In this document: positions 46,718-56,527 of the stretch, piece after piece
How the letters are laid out: each line of letters starts with the position of its first letter
Numbering within the stretch: position 1 is the stretch's first letter
Assembly (NCBI RefSeq): GCF_030908215.1
Contig: NZ_JAVFJK010000001.1
Span: 310,001-374,000, forward strand
Reading direction: 5' to 3'
Length of the DNA stretch: 64,000 nucleotides
Source of the DNA: Sinomonas sp. ASV486
Lineage (GTDB): Bacteria; Actinomycetota; Actinomycetes; Actinomycetales; Micrococcaceae
Translations under genes and position numbers: made by a program
The notes under the pieces: generated by a model
The model's database searches: none
What the model saw: only the letters and a program-made list of their open reading frames with translations
What the model was told of the DNA's origin: nothing

Positions 46718-49012
46718 ATGGCGTCTGGCAAGAACCCTCTCTTTGACACTGCCACCACCTTGGGCAAGATCCTTGCCTTCCTTGGGGTGAGTGCGATCTG
46801 TGGCGTGCTTGTCGCAGGCCTGATGGTGCCCGCAGCTGCTGTGACAGGCAGCGCGGCGAGCGGCTCGGTGCAGTTCTTCGAGGGGCTGCCCAGTGAGCTC
46901 ACCGTCGAACCTCCTGGGCAGGTGACCAAGATCCTCGCCTCCGACGGGTCGCAGATCGCCACGCTGTTCTCGGAGAACCGGACCAAGGTCACGCTCGACC
47001 AGATGTCGCCGTACATCAAGGACGGCATCGTGGCCATCGAGGACTACCGGTTCTATGAGCACGGCGGCGTCGACACGACCGGCATCCTGCGCGCGCTCGC
47101 CGCGAACCTCAAGGGCAGCAAGCAGGGCGCCTCGACGCTCACGCAGCAGTACGTCAACAACGTCATCAACGAGAACCTCATCGCACAGGGCAAGGACGAT
47201 CAGGTCCTCCTCAACGGCCTCAACAAGGGCGTGGGAGACAAGCTGCGCGAGATGAAGCTTTCCATCGCGCTCGAGAAGAAGTTCACGAAGGACCAGATCC
47301 TCGAGGGCTACCTCAACATCGTCTTCTTCAATGCCAATGCCTATGGCATCCAGGCAGCGAGCCAGTACTTCTTCTCGACGAACGCGAAGGACCTCACCCT
47401 CCCTCAGGCCGCGCTCCTGGCAGGCCTCGTCAACAGCCCGTCGCTCTACGATCCGATCGCCCATCCGGACAACGCGAAGCAGCGCCGGAACCTCGTGCTC
47501 GACGCGATGCTCCAGCACGGCAAGATCGACCAGAAGGCCCACGACGCCGCCGTCGCGGCACCGGTCGAAACTAAGGTCACCCCGCCGAAGCAGGGCTGCC
47601 AATACGCCGCAACGGCCCAGTACTTCTGCGACTACGTGCTGCACCAGATCCTCAACGACCCCGCCTATGGCGCGGACGAGAAGGAGCGCACCGCCAAGAT
47701 CATGCGCGGCGGCCTGACCATCAAGACCACGCTCGACCCGAGGCTCCAAGGCCCCGCTCAGCAGCAGGTCGACGCGACCGCCGGAGACAACCCGCTCAAG
47801 TGGGCGGCTTCCCTCGTGACCGTCCAGCCCGGAACGGGCAAGATTGTCTCGATGGCGCAGAACTCGCGCATGCTCGACGGCCAAGGCTCGAACTTCGTGA
47901 CCTCCTACAACGTCAACGTCGACCGGGCCGATGCCTCCGGCAACCCCCTCGGCGGCGCGGGAGGCATGCAGCCCGGTTCGACAATGAAGCCCGTGACGCT
48001 CACGGCGTGGCTCAACGAGGGCAAGTCGAGCAACGCAATCGTGAACGCCGCCCAGCGCCGCTACCCCAAGAGCTATCCATGGAAGACCACGTGTGATCCG
48101 GTCGTCGGCTGGTATGACGACACGGTCTCGGGCTCGACGGACCTCCAGAACGACGAGCCGAACTGGTACCGGCCGATGTCGGTGCGTGAGGGCATCTACC
48201 AGTCCATCAACACCGCGACCTTCGCCTCGGCTGCTGCCCTCAACGACTTCTGCGACATCCAGCGCGCGGCGGACGCGCTGGGAATGCACGACGGCGAGGG
48301 CAACGGCAAGAAGCTCGACCTCCATATCCTCGGCAATCTGCTCGGCGGTATGAACGTGGCCCCCCTGACCATGGCCAGTGCCTTCGCCACGTTTGCGGCC
48401 AACGGCACGTACTGCACCCCGATCTCCATCACCGAGGTCACTGACCTCCAGGGCAAGAAGATCGGCGGGCAGGCTCAGACCTGCCAGCAGAACGCCATCA
48501 AGCCCGAGGTGGCGAAGGCGGCGACGAACGTGCTGCAGGACGTCCTGACGAAGGGCTCCGGCTACAACATCAAGGATGCTGCGGGCAACACCATCAAGCT
48601 CCCGTACGCGGATGCCGCGAAGACGGGTACGAACAACTTCAACAACCAGACCTGGGTGGTCGGCTACACGAAGGGCCTCGCCACCGCCTCCTTCTTCGGA
48701 GAGGCACTCAAGGACCCGTTCTCGTCCACCTACGGTCAGAACCTCACGATTAACGGCAGGTTCTACAAGTCGGTCGACGGTGCCTTCATCGCGGGTCCGC
48801 AGTGGGCGTACTTCATGCAGAAGGCAGCCCCGCTGTACGACAACGGCGGCTTCGACGCCCCGCCGCAGAACCTCATCGGCGGCCAGCCGACGCCCGCGCC
48901 GACGGCCTCCCAGACGGGACAGACGGACCAAGGAGCGTCGAACCAGGGCAACTCGCAGCCAGCGCCCGCTCCACAGCCCACGGCCACCAAGCCGGGCAAG
49001 GGCAACGGCTGA
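46718..49012 (+). CDS. Class A penicillin-binding protein (transglycosylase/transpeptidase)
   Basis: 764 residues. An N-terminal transmembrane helix (ILAFLGVSAICGVLVAGLMVPAAAV) anchors it. The GT51 glycosyltransferase has EDYRFYEHGGVDTTGILRA and QGASTLTQQYVNN. The transpeptidase has the SxxK motif in GSTMKPV (Ser421), the second motif SINT, and KTG at 635. The tail is Pro/Gln/Thr-rich and flexible. I start at the ATG at 46718 because the longer frame has no ribosome site. Together with the metallophosphoesterase 3 nt downstream it forms a pair typical of actinobacterial ponA loci. Confidence 0.95.
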   Translation: MASGKNPLFDTATTLGKILAFLGVSAICGVLVAGLMVPAAAVTGSAASGSVQFFEGLPSELTVEPPGQVTKILASDGSQIATLFSENRTKVTLDQMSPYIKDGIVAIEDYRFYEHGGVDTTGILRALAANLKGSKQGASTLTQQYVNNVINENLIAQGKDDQVLLNGLNKGVGDKLREMKLSIALEKKFTKDQILEGYLNIVFFNANAYGIQAASQYFFSTNAKDLTLPQAALLAGLVNSPSLYDPIAHPDNAKQRRNLVLDAMLQHGKIDQKAHDAAVAAPVETKVTPPKQGCQYAATAQYFCDYVLHQILNDPAYGADEKERTAKIMRGGLTIKTTLDPRLQGPAQQQVDATAGDNPLKWAASLVTVQPGTGKIVSMAQNSRMLDGQGSNFVTSYNVNVDRADASGNPLGGAGGMQPGSTMKPVTLTAWLNEGKSSNAIVNAAQRRYPKSYPWKTTCDPVVGWYDDTVSGSTDLQNDEPNWYRPMSVREGIYQSINTATFASAAALNDFCDIQRAADALGMHDGEGNGKKLDLHILGNLLGGMNVAPLTMASAFATFAANGTYCTPISITEVTDLQGKKIGGQAQTCQQNAIKPEVAKAATNVLQDVLTKGSGYNIKDAAGNTIKLPYADAAKTGTNNFNNQTWVVGYTKGLATASFFGEALKDPFSSTYGQNLTINGRFYKSVDGAFIAGPQWAYFMQKAAPLYDNGGFDAPPQNLIGGQPTPAPTASQTGQTDQGASNQGNSQPAPAPQPTATKPGKGNG

Positions 49013-49015
49013 CGC

Positions 49016-49987
49016 GTGACCGAGTCGATGCAGCGCTCGACGACGGCGCGGCTCGCCGCCTCGATGGGCGCCGGGGCGAGGCGCGCCGCACTCGTCGCAG
49101 GCCTCGGGCTGAGCGCCGGTGCGGCGGCTGCAGCCTACGGGTGGTGGGAGAAGGACCAGTTCACGCTCCGTGAAGAGTCGGTCCCCATCCTTCCCCGCGG
49201 CGCCCGGCCGCTGCGGGTCCTTCACCTGAGCGACATCCACTTCGTGCCGGGCCAGACCGCCAAGGTCCGCTGGCTGGCCAGCCTCGCGGATCTGGCGCCG
49301 GACCTCGTGGTGAACACGGGCGACAACCTGAGCCACCCGGACGCCGTGGTGCCCCTTCTCGAGGCACTGACCCCTCTCCTGCAGTTCCCGGGCGTCTTCG
49401 TTCCCGGCTCGAACGACTACTACGCGCCGGTCGCGAAGAACCCCGCTGCGTACCTGCTGGGACCTTCCAACCGGAAGCCCCTCCCCGACCGAGTGGACCT
49501 CGACTGGCGGCGCCTCTTCACGGGCTTCGGGTCCGCTGGCTGGATCGACCTGACCAACCGGTCCCAGTCGGTGAATCTGGGCGGGGTGCGCTTCGACTTC
49601 TCGGGCGTCGACGATCCGCACCTCAAGCGTGAGCGCTACGCCGACTGGCCCCGCGGGGCGTCGGGCCACGAGGAGAGGCCCCACGTCAAGGTCGCCGTCA
49701 TCCATGCCCCCTACCAGCGAGTCCTGGACCACTTCACGGATGCCGGCGCAGATCTGATCCTCGCGGGCCACACGCACGGCGGCCAGATCTGCCTCCCGGG
49801 CTACGGCGCCCTCGTGTCCAACTGCGACCTGCCGACGTGGCGGGCCAAAGGCCTCACGCAGTGGGAGAACGCGGGCCGCTCGGTCCAGCTCAATGTCTCA
49901 GGCGGCATCGGCACGTCCCGCTTCGCACCCATCCGCATCGCGTGCCGGCCCGAGGCCGTCCTGCTCACGCTCACGCCGAGGGTGTGA
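49016..49987 (+). CDS. Membrane-anchored metallophosphoesterase
   Basis: 323 residues, calcineurin-like. The metal ligands are in LSDIHF, NTGDNL, GSND and AGHTHGGQ, the full five-motif order. A hydrophobic stretch near residues 20-45 (AALVAGLGLSAGAAAAAYG) suggests a membrane anchor. Relatives downstream of ponA are presumed cell-envelope phosphoesterases; the substrate is not known. The GTG start is 3 nt behind the PBP stop. Confidence 0.92.
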   Translation: MTESMQRSTTARLAASMGAGARRAALVAGLGLSAGAAAAAYGWWEKDQFTLREESVPILPRGARPLRVLHLSDIHFVPGQTAKVRWLASLADLAPDLVVNTGDNLSHPDAVVPLLEALTPLLQFPGVFVPGSNDYYAPVAKNPAAYLLGPSNRKPLPDRVDLDWRRLFTGFGSAGWIDLTNRSQSVNLGGVRFDFSGVDDPHLKRERYADWPRGASGHEERPHVKVAVIHAPYQRVLDHFTDAGADLILAGHTHGGQICLPGYGALVSNCDLPTWRAKGLTQWENAGRSVQLNVSGGIGTSRFAPIRIACRPEAVLLTLTPRV

Positions 49988-50051
49988 TCCACAGCCCGGC
50001 ACGCAGGCGTAGGGTAGTTGCCACCGCTAACTACTTCCTACCCCGAGGTGT

Positions 50052-52007
50052 GTGAGCCCCGGCATGCCACAGCACGCCCCCGTCGACCCCAAGCCTGCTT
50101 CCTCCCACAGATCAGGCCCCCAGCAGACCCCGTACTGGGCCTCGATCGCGCGCCTCGGCCCGATCGTGCGGCCCATCGTGCCGCGCCTCCTCGTAGGCCT
50201 CGTTGTCGCCCTTGCGGCGTCCGCCCTTGCCCTTGCGGTGCCGCAGGTGCTGCGCCTTGTCATCGACGAACTCGTGCACAGCGGAACCCAGCCGTCGGCC
50301 GTGTGGGGAGCGGCCGGCGTCGTACTTCTCCTCGGCGTGCTCGAGGCGACCATGATCTACCTGCGGCGCGTGCTCGTGATCGAGCCGAGCATCGGACTCG
50401 AGCGGCAGATGCGCGTTACCATGTACGACCACCTGCAGGACCTCCCCGTCTCATTCCACGACCGCTGGGGCTCAGGCCAGCTGCTCTCGCGCTCGATCGC
50501 GGACCTCGCGTTCCTGCGGCGCTGGCTCGCGTTCGGCGCGATCTTCCTCGTGGTCTCGCTCAGCACCGTGACGCTCGGCGTGGTCCTGCTGTTCACTCTC
50601 TCGTGGCAGCTCGCACTCATCTTCCTCGCGGCGGCCGTGCCGATCATGGTGTACGGCGCGATCTTCCGGCGCCGCTTCTCCCTTGCCACGCGGCGCAGCC
50701 AGGACCAGGCCGGCGACCTCGCCACCACGGTCGAGGAGTCCGTCCACGGCATCCGCGTCCTCAAGGCCTTCGGCCGCGCGCGCGAGGCCCTCGAGGGCTT
50801 CACCGAGCAGGCCCAGCAGCTGCGCGAGACCGAAGTGGCAAAGGCGAGGCACCAGGCCCTGTTCAGCCTCGTCGTGACCCTGCTGCCGGAACTCGCCCTC
50901 GGCACGGGACTCGTGACCGGGATATGGCTTGCCGCGTCGGGGCAGCTGAGCCTCGGATCCCTCGCGGCCTTCTTCGCGACCTCGGCCGCCGTGGCGCAGT
51001 TCGTCGAGGCGAGCGGCATGCTCGTGGGCATGGCCCTGACGGCGAAGACGGCGGTCGACCGCCACTTCGAGGTCATGGACGCCCGCAACACCATCACCGA
51101 TCCTGAGTCGCCGCGGCACGTCACCGCCCCGCGCGGTGCGCTGGCCTTCCGCGACGTCCGGTTCGCGTTCAACGCAGCCGCGCACGACGCCGCGAGCTCG
51201 GCTCGCGCTGCAGCCCCGTCCACCGCGTCGCGACCAGCAGACCCGCCGCGCGACGTCCTGCGCGGCGTGACGCTGGACATCCGACCCGGCGAGACCATGG
51301 CGCTCGTCGGCGCGACGGGCTCGGGAAAGACGACGCTCCTGCAGCTCGTCTCACGCCTCTATGACGTCTCGGGCGGGGCGGTCGAGATCGACGGGATCGA
51401 TGTCCGCGATCTACCCCTCGCTGAGCTGCGCCGGCTCGTCGCGGTCGCGTTCGAAGACACGACGCTGTTCTCGTCCTCGGTGCGCGAGAACGTCCTGCTC
51501 GGCGCGCCCGTGCAGGAGGGCGCGGAGGCCGATCGCCTGCTCGAAGAAGCGCTCGACGTTGCACAGGCCCACTTCGCGCGCTCTCTGCCCGACGGCCTCG
51601 ACACGACGATCGGTGAGGAGGGCCTGAGCCTCTCCGGCGGGCAGCGGCAGCGCATCGCGCTCGCACGCGCCATCGCGGCGCGGCCCTCCGTGCTGATCCT
51701 CGACGATCCCCTCTCCGCGCTCGACATCGCGACGGAGGAGCGCGTGTCCGAGCGGCTCGGCGACGCGCTCGCGCACACCACGACGCTCATCGTGGCGCAC
51801 CGCCCCTCGACCGTGGCTCTCGCGGACCGGGTCGCGCTCCTGCGGGACGGCGTCGTGGAGGACGTCGGAACGCACGCCGAGCTGCTCGCGCGCAGCGAGC
51901 ACTATCGCTGGGTCATCGCGAGCCTCCCCGAGGAGCCGAGCGACCTCGACAGGGAGCACGAACCCGATCTGGACGATTTCCTGCCCGAGGAGGCCGAGTC
52001 CCGGTGA
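50052..52007 (+). CDS. ABC exporter half-transporter 1 (TMD-NBD)
   Basis: 651 residues: six transmembrane helices (about 35-320), then a nucleotide-binding domain with Walker [11 protein letters not shown] loop, signature LSGGQ, Walker [13 protein letters not shown] and H loop IVAHRPST. The linker between VRFAFN and DVLRGV holds ~30 Ala/Ser-rich residues. A typical type IV exporter of the MsbA/Sav1866 class. The GTG at 50052 overlaps its GAGG; the ATG four codons on is an alternative. It is coupled to the second half by ATGA-like overlap (GTGA at 52004), so a heterodimer is likely. Confidence 0.93.
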   Translation: MSPGMPQHAPVDPKPASSHRSGPQQTPYWASIARLGPIVRPIVPRLLVGLVVALAASALALAVPQVLRLVIDELVHSGTQPSAVWGAAGVVLLLGVLEATMIYLRRVLVIEPSIGLERQMRVTMYDHLQDLPVSFHDRWGSGQLLSRSIADLAFLRRWLAFGAIFLVVSLSTVTLGVVLLFTLSWQLALIFLAAAVPIMVYGAIFRRRFSLATRRSQDQAGDLATTVEESVHGIRVLKAFGRAREALEGFTEQAQQLRETEVAKARHQALFSLVVTLLPELALGTGLVTGIWLAASGQLSLGSLAAFFATSAAVAQFVEASGMLVGMALTAKTAVDRHFEVMDARNTITDPESPRHVTAPRGALAFRDVRFAFNAAAHDAASSARAAAPSTASRPADPPRDVLRGVTLDIRPGETMALVGATGSGKTTLLQLVSRLYDVSGGAVEIDGIDVRDLPLAELRRLVAVAFEDTTLFSSSVRENVLLGAPVQEGAEADRLLEEALDVAQAHFARSLPDGLDTTIGEEGLSLSGGQRQRIALARAIAARPSVLILDDPLSALDIATEERVSERLGDALAHTTTLIVAHRPSTVALADRVALLRDGVVEDVGTHAELLARSEHYRWVIASLPEEPSDLDREHEPDLDDFLPEEAESR

Positions 52008-54151
52008 GCCAGCGTCCCACCCGGCCCGGCGGCGTCGTGCGTCGCAACGGCGACCGCAAGAATTCCGGCAGCAGCCCCCAGCCAACCCGCCCCCAGGGCG
52101 AACGTGGCACGCGCGGCGAGGACGCCGTCGACCTCACGCGGGAGGCGAGCCGCACCGTGCGGCGTCGCTCGCTCACACTCCTCGGCAACCTCCTGCGGCC
52201 GGTGCGCGCAAGGCTGTGGGCCACGCTCGCGATGGTGGTCGTCTCGCAGGCCACCCGCGCCGCCGGCCCGGCGATCATCGCGTTCGGGATCGACCGGGCG
52301 CTGCCCGCGTTCGCGTCCGGCGATCCGGCGCTCACGTGGCTCGCCGGCGGCGGGTACCTGGCTGCGGCTCTCATCACGGCCCTGCTGACGGCCGGGTATG
52401 TGACCTCCACGGCGAAGCTGAGCCAGGCGATGCTCCTTGACCTGCGGGTCTGGGTCTTCCGGCACACGCAGAGGCTCAGCCTCGACTTCCATGAGACGTA
52501 CACATCGGGGCGCATCATCTCGCGGCAGACCTCGGACCTCGAGGCGCTGCGCGAACTGCTGGACTCGGGCGTGAGCTCACTCGCGTCCGGCCTGCTGTTC
52601 ATGGCGTTCACGGCGATCACGGTGTTCGCGCTCGACTGGCCGTCGGGGCTCATCATGCTCGCCGCGGCCGTGCCGATGACGCTGATCGCGCGCTGGTACC
52701 AGATACGGTCGCAGCGGGCCTTCAGGGCCTCACGCGTGGTGTCAGCCCGGCTCATCGTGCACTTCGTCGAGACGATGACAGGCATCCGCGCGGTCAAGGC
52801 GTTCCGCAAGGAACGCGCCAACAGCGCCGCTTACGGCAAGCTCGCCGACGACTACGCCGTGGCGACCTATCGGTCCGTCATGCTCAACGGCGTGTTCCAG
52901 CCGGGACTCGTGCTCACGGGAAACGTGACCGTGGCCGTGATCCTGCTCGTCGCCTCGTTCCGCGTCCTTGAGGGGAATCTGGCAGTCGGCGTCCTGCTCG
53001 CCGTCGTGCTCTCCACCAAACGGTTCTTCAGTCCGCTCGAGACGATCGCCATGTTCTACAACTCGTTCCAGAGCGCCCAGGCGGCGCTCGAGAAGGTCTC
53101 CGGCCTGCTCGAGGAGGTTCCCACCGTCCAGCCGCCGCGCAACCCGGTGCCGCTCCCGGCGGCACGGGGCGAGGTGACGTTCGAGTCAGTGGCCTTCTCG
53201 TATGGATCCGGGCCAGAGGTGCTGCCCGAGTTCACGCTCCGGATTCCGGCAGGTCAGACGGTTGCGCTCGTCGGGGCGACCGGTGCCGGGAAGTCGACGC
53301 TCGCGAAGCTCGTGGCGCGGTTCTACGACCCCTCAGCGGGCGCAGTGAGGCTCGACGGCGTCGACCTCCGCGAGCTCTCGACCGCGGACCTGCGGCGCGC
53401 CATCGTGATGGTCACGCAGGAGGCGTTCCTGTTCTCCGGGTCCGTGGCGGACAACATTGCCCTCGGGCGGCCGGACGCCTCCCGCGCTGAGATCCAGGCC
53501 GCGGCGCGGTCTGTCGGCGCGCACGAGTTCATCTCAGCGCTGCCGGACGGCTACGACACCGATGTGACAAAACGCGGCGGCCGCGTCTCGGCGGGCCAGC
53601 GTCAGCTCATCTCCTTTGCGCGGGCGGTGCTGGCGGCCCCGGCGGTGCTCATCCTCGACGAGGCCACGAGCTCACTGGACATCCCCTCGGAGCGGCTCGT
53701 CCAGACGGGCCTCGCGCGACTCCTGGGCGGGACTGCCGTCGGCTCTGCCCGAGACACTGCGGGCGACACTCACGCACGCGGGCGTGCGGACGACGGCGGC
53801 GGGGCGCCTCAGGGTGGACCGCCGCCACGGGTGGCTGGTCGGGACGAGCAGGACAGCCGTCCCAGCGCACCTGCGGATCACCGTGGCGTGGCCGCTTCCG
53901 CACCTCGCCCGACTGACGGACAGGAGGCTCGACCCGGCGTTCAGGGTGGTCGCCCTGGCGCCCAGTCAACTAGCTCCGACGCGCGGACGGCGATCATCAT
54001 CGCCCACCGGCTGTCAACGGTCGAGATCGCTGACCGTGTGCTCGTCGTGGACGGCGGGCGCATCGTCGAGGACGGGACACCTGCGGAACTCTTGGCCGGC
54101 GGAGGACGCTTCGCTGCCCTGCATGGAGCGTGGCGCGACTCGCTCGTCTAG
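52004..54151 (+). CDS. ABC exporter half-transporter 2, with an insertion in the NBD
   Basis: 715 residues: six helices (about 55-330), then the NBD with Walker [10 protein letters not shown], signature VSAGQRQ (degenerate LSGGQ), Walker [13 protein letters not shown] and H loop IIIAHRLST. An ~84-residue insertion (577-660, Gly/Arg/Asp-rich, 53732-53984) lies between the D loop and the beta strand leading to the H loop, where related exporters have only a few residues. The insertion DNA contains the ACGACGGCGG hairpin core. Transport is predicted outward, substrate unknown. The GTG overlaps the stop of half 1. Confidence 0.9.
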   Translation: MSQRPTRPGGVVRRNGDRKNSGSSPQPTRPQGERGTRGEDAVDLTREASRTVRRRSLTLLGNLLRPVRARLWATLAMVVVSQATRAAGPAIIAFGIDRALPAFASGDPALTWLAGGGYLAAALITALLTAGYVTSTAKLSQAMLLDLRVWVFRHTQRLSLDFHETYTSGRIISRQTSDLEALRELLDSGVSSLASGLLFMAFTAITVFALDWPSGLIMLAAAVPMTLIARWYQIRSQRAFRASRVVSARLIVHFVETMTGIRAVKAFRKERANSAAYGKLADDYAVATYRSVMLNGVFQPGLVLTGNVTVAVILLVASFRVLEGNLAVGVLLAVVLSTKRFFSPLETIAMFYNSFQSAQAALEKVSGLLEEVPTVQPPRNPVPLPAARGEVTFESVAFSYGSGPEVLPEFTLRIPAGQTVALVGATGAGKSTLAKLVARFYDPSAGAVRLDGVDLRELSTADLRRAIVMVTQEAFLFSGSVADNIALGRPDASRAEIQAAARSVGAHEFISALPDGYDTDVTKRGGRVSAGQRQLISFARAVLAAPAVLILDEATSSLDIPSERLVQTGLARLLGGTAVGSARDTAGDTHARGRADDGGGAPQGGPPPRVAGRDEQDSRPSAPADHRGVAASAPRPTDGQEARPGVQGGRPGAQSTSSDARTAIIIAHRLSTVEIADRVLVVDGGRIVEDGTPAELLAGGGRFAALHGAWRDSLV

Positions 54152-54239
54152 CCTACGTGCACCTGGCGTGCAGCCGTGTCGTTTCGGTCTGGTCTCTTCC
54201 GTCACTCCTCTTCCCTATGAGCGCCTGCCAACCTATGAT

Positions 54240-54255
54240 GGGAACATATATTCGA
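54240..54255. promoter_or_regulatory. Possible LexA/SOS box
   Basis: GGGAACATATATTCGA differs from the actinobacterial SOS consensus TCGAAC-N4-GTTCGA by few bases, keeping GAAC and TTCGA in correct spacing. It lies 58 nt upstream of the annotated start of the HNH gene. DUF222/13E12 genes are known LexA targets in mycobacteria. Confidence 0.5.
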
Positions 54256-54312
54256 AGATTTTCGGATCGTCTCATTGATATCTTCGATGAAGTGGAAGGG
54301 GATGAAACGATC

Positions 54313-56055
54313 GTGACAGCAGTGCCCACCCCCGCAGATGTGCACGATCGGGCCTCGGACTTCATGGCGTTTGCCCCACGCAGTTCCTCTGGGATCCGCG
54401 GGCGCCTCTGGACCGTTGACCCGTCCCTGATGGACCACCGCATCGCTGCTGAGATCCTCGCAGAGGTCCCCCGGCTCATCGCCTACGCAACGGCATTGCA
54501 GGCCACGGCCGTCGAACGCGTCCGGGAGGGCATCGCGAACGAGCCGCTCCCGGTGCGCGACGGCCAGCCCACCCGGCTCGACGGGAATTTGGCGCATGGG
54601 CTCGCCGTAACCGAGATTGCGACCATTCAGGAGACGAGCGAGTCGGCAGCCGCCAGGCTCCTCAACGTCTCTGAGGCCCTGTGCGCCACCCACCTCGGCG
54701 TTCTCGAAGCGCTCGAGTCGGGCGACATCCATGAGCACCATGCCCGGACCATCGTGGATCAGGCTGGGACGCTTCCCGAGATCGTCGCCGAGCCCTTCGG
54801 CCTTCAGGCTCTCGGGAAGGCCCGCACTGCATCCGGTCGCCTGCGGACACCTGCGGAGTTCCGCAGAGCGGTCCGGGACCTTCGCGAGAAGCTGCACCCA
54901 GAGAGCATCGCCGTCCGGAAACGCGCTGCGGCCTCGGAGCGAGGTGTGTGGTGTGCGCCCGAGCAGGACGGCATGATGTCGCTCACGGCCCTCATGCCTG
55001 CTGAGACTGGCCTCTCGATGTACAAGCGGATCGACTCCATCGCGCGGGCGGCCCACCGCGCACCCGCCGAGCATCGCACACTCCCCCAGCTTCGGCACGA
55101 TGTCCTCGCCTACCTTGGCCTCACCGGGACGATCAGCACCTCTCGGGCAGACACCGGCAGCCAGTCCGACGAGCCCGACCAGTCCGACCACACCAGCCGG
55201 CACGACAACGCCGCCCAGCCCGAGGCCGAGCACACCGGCCAGCGCGACAATATCGACCAGTTCCGATACGCCGACCAGACCCGAGCCGACAGCGTCACAG
55301 GCATCGAGGCCGCCGACGTTCTCGGGCTTCCGGACCCGATCGATGTTCCAGAGGATCTCATCTCGTCGATCAAGGCCGAGATTGTGGTGCACTTGGCCTC
55401 GTCGAGCCTCCCTGCCGCTCATGCATCCAGTGACGAGGCATGCACATCAGGCACTGGGGGCGTCACCGATCCGGACACCGCCTACCTCGAGGGATTTGGG
55501 GTGATCGACGCAGCCACCGCGCGTTCCCTGGCTGCCTCTGCGCCAGCGTGGCGCAGGCTGTGGACAGACAGCGAGGGAACGCCGCTCCGGCTCGGGCGCA
55601 CCACGTACCGACCGCCCGAAGCACTGCGTCTCTTCCTCAAGTATCGCGATGGAACCTGCACCTTCCCGGGCTGCACGCGCCCCGCTGAAAGTGCTGAGCT
55701 CGATCACACGCATGAATGGCAGGACGGGGGCGCAACGGACGCCGACAACTTGGCACACCTGTGCCGCAAACACCATGCCCTGAAGTCGGTGGCACTGGTC
55801 CAGGCGCGCCAGCAGGCCGCGCAGGCCGCATTCGGTACCGATTCCCAGTATGCGGAGCCCACAGGGACAATGATCTTCACGACCATGCTCGGATATGAGC
55901 GGACAACCACCCCGAGCGATCGCGATCGGCTCCTCGGCATCGTCGACGACCCTCTGGCCCCTCAAACGATGACGGTGCCCCATGCGCAGGTCCCGATATC
56001 GTCGGGGGCCGTCAAGCCACCTGCCGGGCGCGAGGAAGAACCCCCGCCATTCTGA
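54313..56055 (+). CDS. DUF222 / HNH endonuclease domain protein (13E12 type)
   Basis: 580 residues. DUF222 occupies about 40-300 (ALQATAVERVREGIANEPLP, ALESGDIHEHHARTIVDQAG, LRTPAEFRRAVRDLREKLHPESIAVRKRAA). A hydrophilic spacer rich in Ser, Asp and Gln follows, and the HNH nuclease domain ends the protein (CTFPGCTRPAESAELDHTHEWQDGGATDADNLAHLCRKHHALKS) with two zinc-type Cys and the HNH His/Asn residues. I start at the GTG at 54313 with GGAAGGGG upstream; an ATG at 54217 is possible, but the AT-rich SOS-like box at 54240 would then be inside the gene. Function of the family is unknown; several copies per genome are usual. Confidence 0.85.
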   Translation: MTAVPTPADVHDRASDFMAFAPRSSSGIRGRLWTVDPSLMDHRIAAEILAEVPRLIAYATALQATAVERVREGIANEPLPVRDGQPTRLDGNLAHGLAVTEIATIQETSESAAARLLNVSEALCATHLGVLEALESGDIHEHHARTIVDQAGTLPEIVAEPFGLQALGKARTASGRLRTPAEFRRAVRDLREKLHPESIAVRKRAAASERGVWCAPEQDGMMSLTALMPAETGLSMYKRIDSIARAAHRAPAEHRTLPQLRHDVLAYLGLTGTISTSRADTGSQSDEPDQSDHTSRHDNAAQPEAEHTGQRDNIDQFRYADQTRADSVTGIEAADVLGLPDPIDVPEDLISSIKAEIVVHLASSSLPAAHASSDEACTSGTGGVTDPDTAYLEGFGVIDAATARSLAASAPAWRRLWTDSEGTPLRLGRTTYRPPEALRLFLKYRDGTCTFPGCTRPAESAELDHTHEWQDGGATDADNLAHLCRKHHALKSVALVQARQQAAQAAFGTDSQYAEPTGTMIFTTMLGYERTTTPSDRDRLLGIVDDPLAPQTMTVPHAQVPISSGAVKPPAGREEEPPPF

Positions 56056-56284
56056 CCATCTGGGCGCTCCTGCTACCGTGCCCGCCGCGATCGCCATCAT
56101 TCAGCGTCACCGCGGTCTGGGTGCGGGGGTTCGGATGCGGTGGTCCGGGTGCCATGGATCGGGGGCGTTGCGCAGTGGTTCGAGGCCGCTGCTCGGCCCG
56201 AAGCGGGCCGCTTTCCGATTTCACGATCACGGAGCGAATCGGGTACTCTAGATGAGTTGCTCCGGGGAGACCCAAGCGACGGAT

Positions 56285-56361
<77 letters not shown>

Positions 56362-56368
56362 GACAAGA

Positions 56369-56398
56369 GCCCCGCGGCCGTAGCCGCGGGGCTTTCTT
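56369..56398 (+). terminator. Rho-independent terminator of tRNA-Pro
   Basis: GCCCCGCGGC and GCCGCGGGGC pair perfectly (10 bp, CGTA loop), followed directly by TTTCTT. Confidence 0.95.
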
Positions 56399-56459
56399 CA
56401 TTGTCGGAGATGCTCATTCGACACTGCCCGGACGCCAGCGTCGTGGCGACGGGTCAGCC

Positions 56460-56527
56460 GTACAGAAAGCTCAGCGGCGCAGAAAGCCAATGGTGCAGAA
56501 GGCCCAGTTGCACAGAATGCTCAGTGA
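56460..56527. repeat. Degenerate ~17-bp tandem repeat (4 units)
   Basis: Units have the form GYRCAGAAAGCYCAGYG, e.g. GTACAGAAAGCTCAGCG, GCGCAGAAAGCCAATG, GTGCAGAAGGCCCAGTT. It fills the gap between the tRNA terminator and the 3' end of the P-type ATPase gene and slightly overlaps that stop. Confidence 0.55.

Noticed and set aside
46691-49777. 1028-residue minus-strand frame
   Set aside because: Antisense to the penicillin-binding protein and metallophosphoesterase genes, which have all their catalytic motifs.
53616-54278. Second frame through the ABC insertion (220 residues)
   Set aside because: It looks coherent over the insertion only, but has no start or ribosome site and overlaps conserved NBD motifs in another frame.
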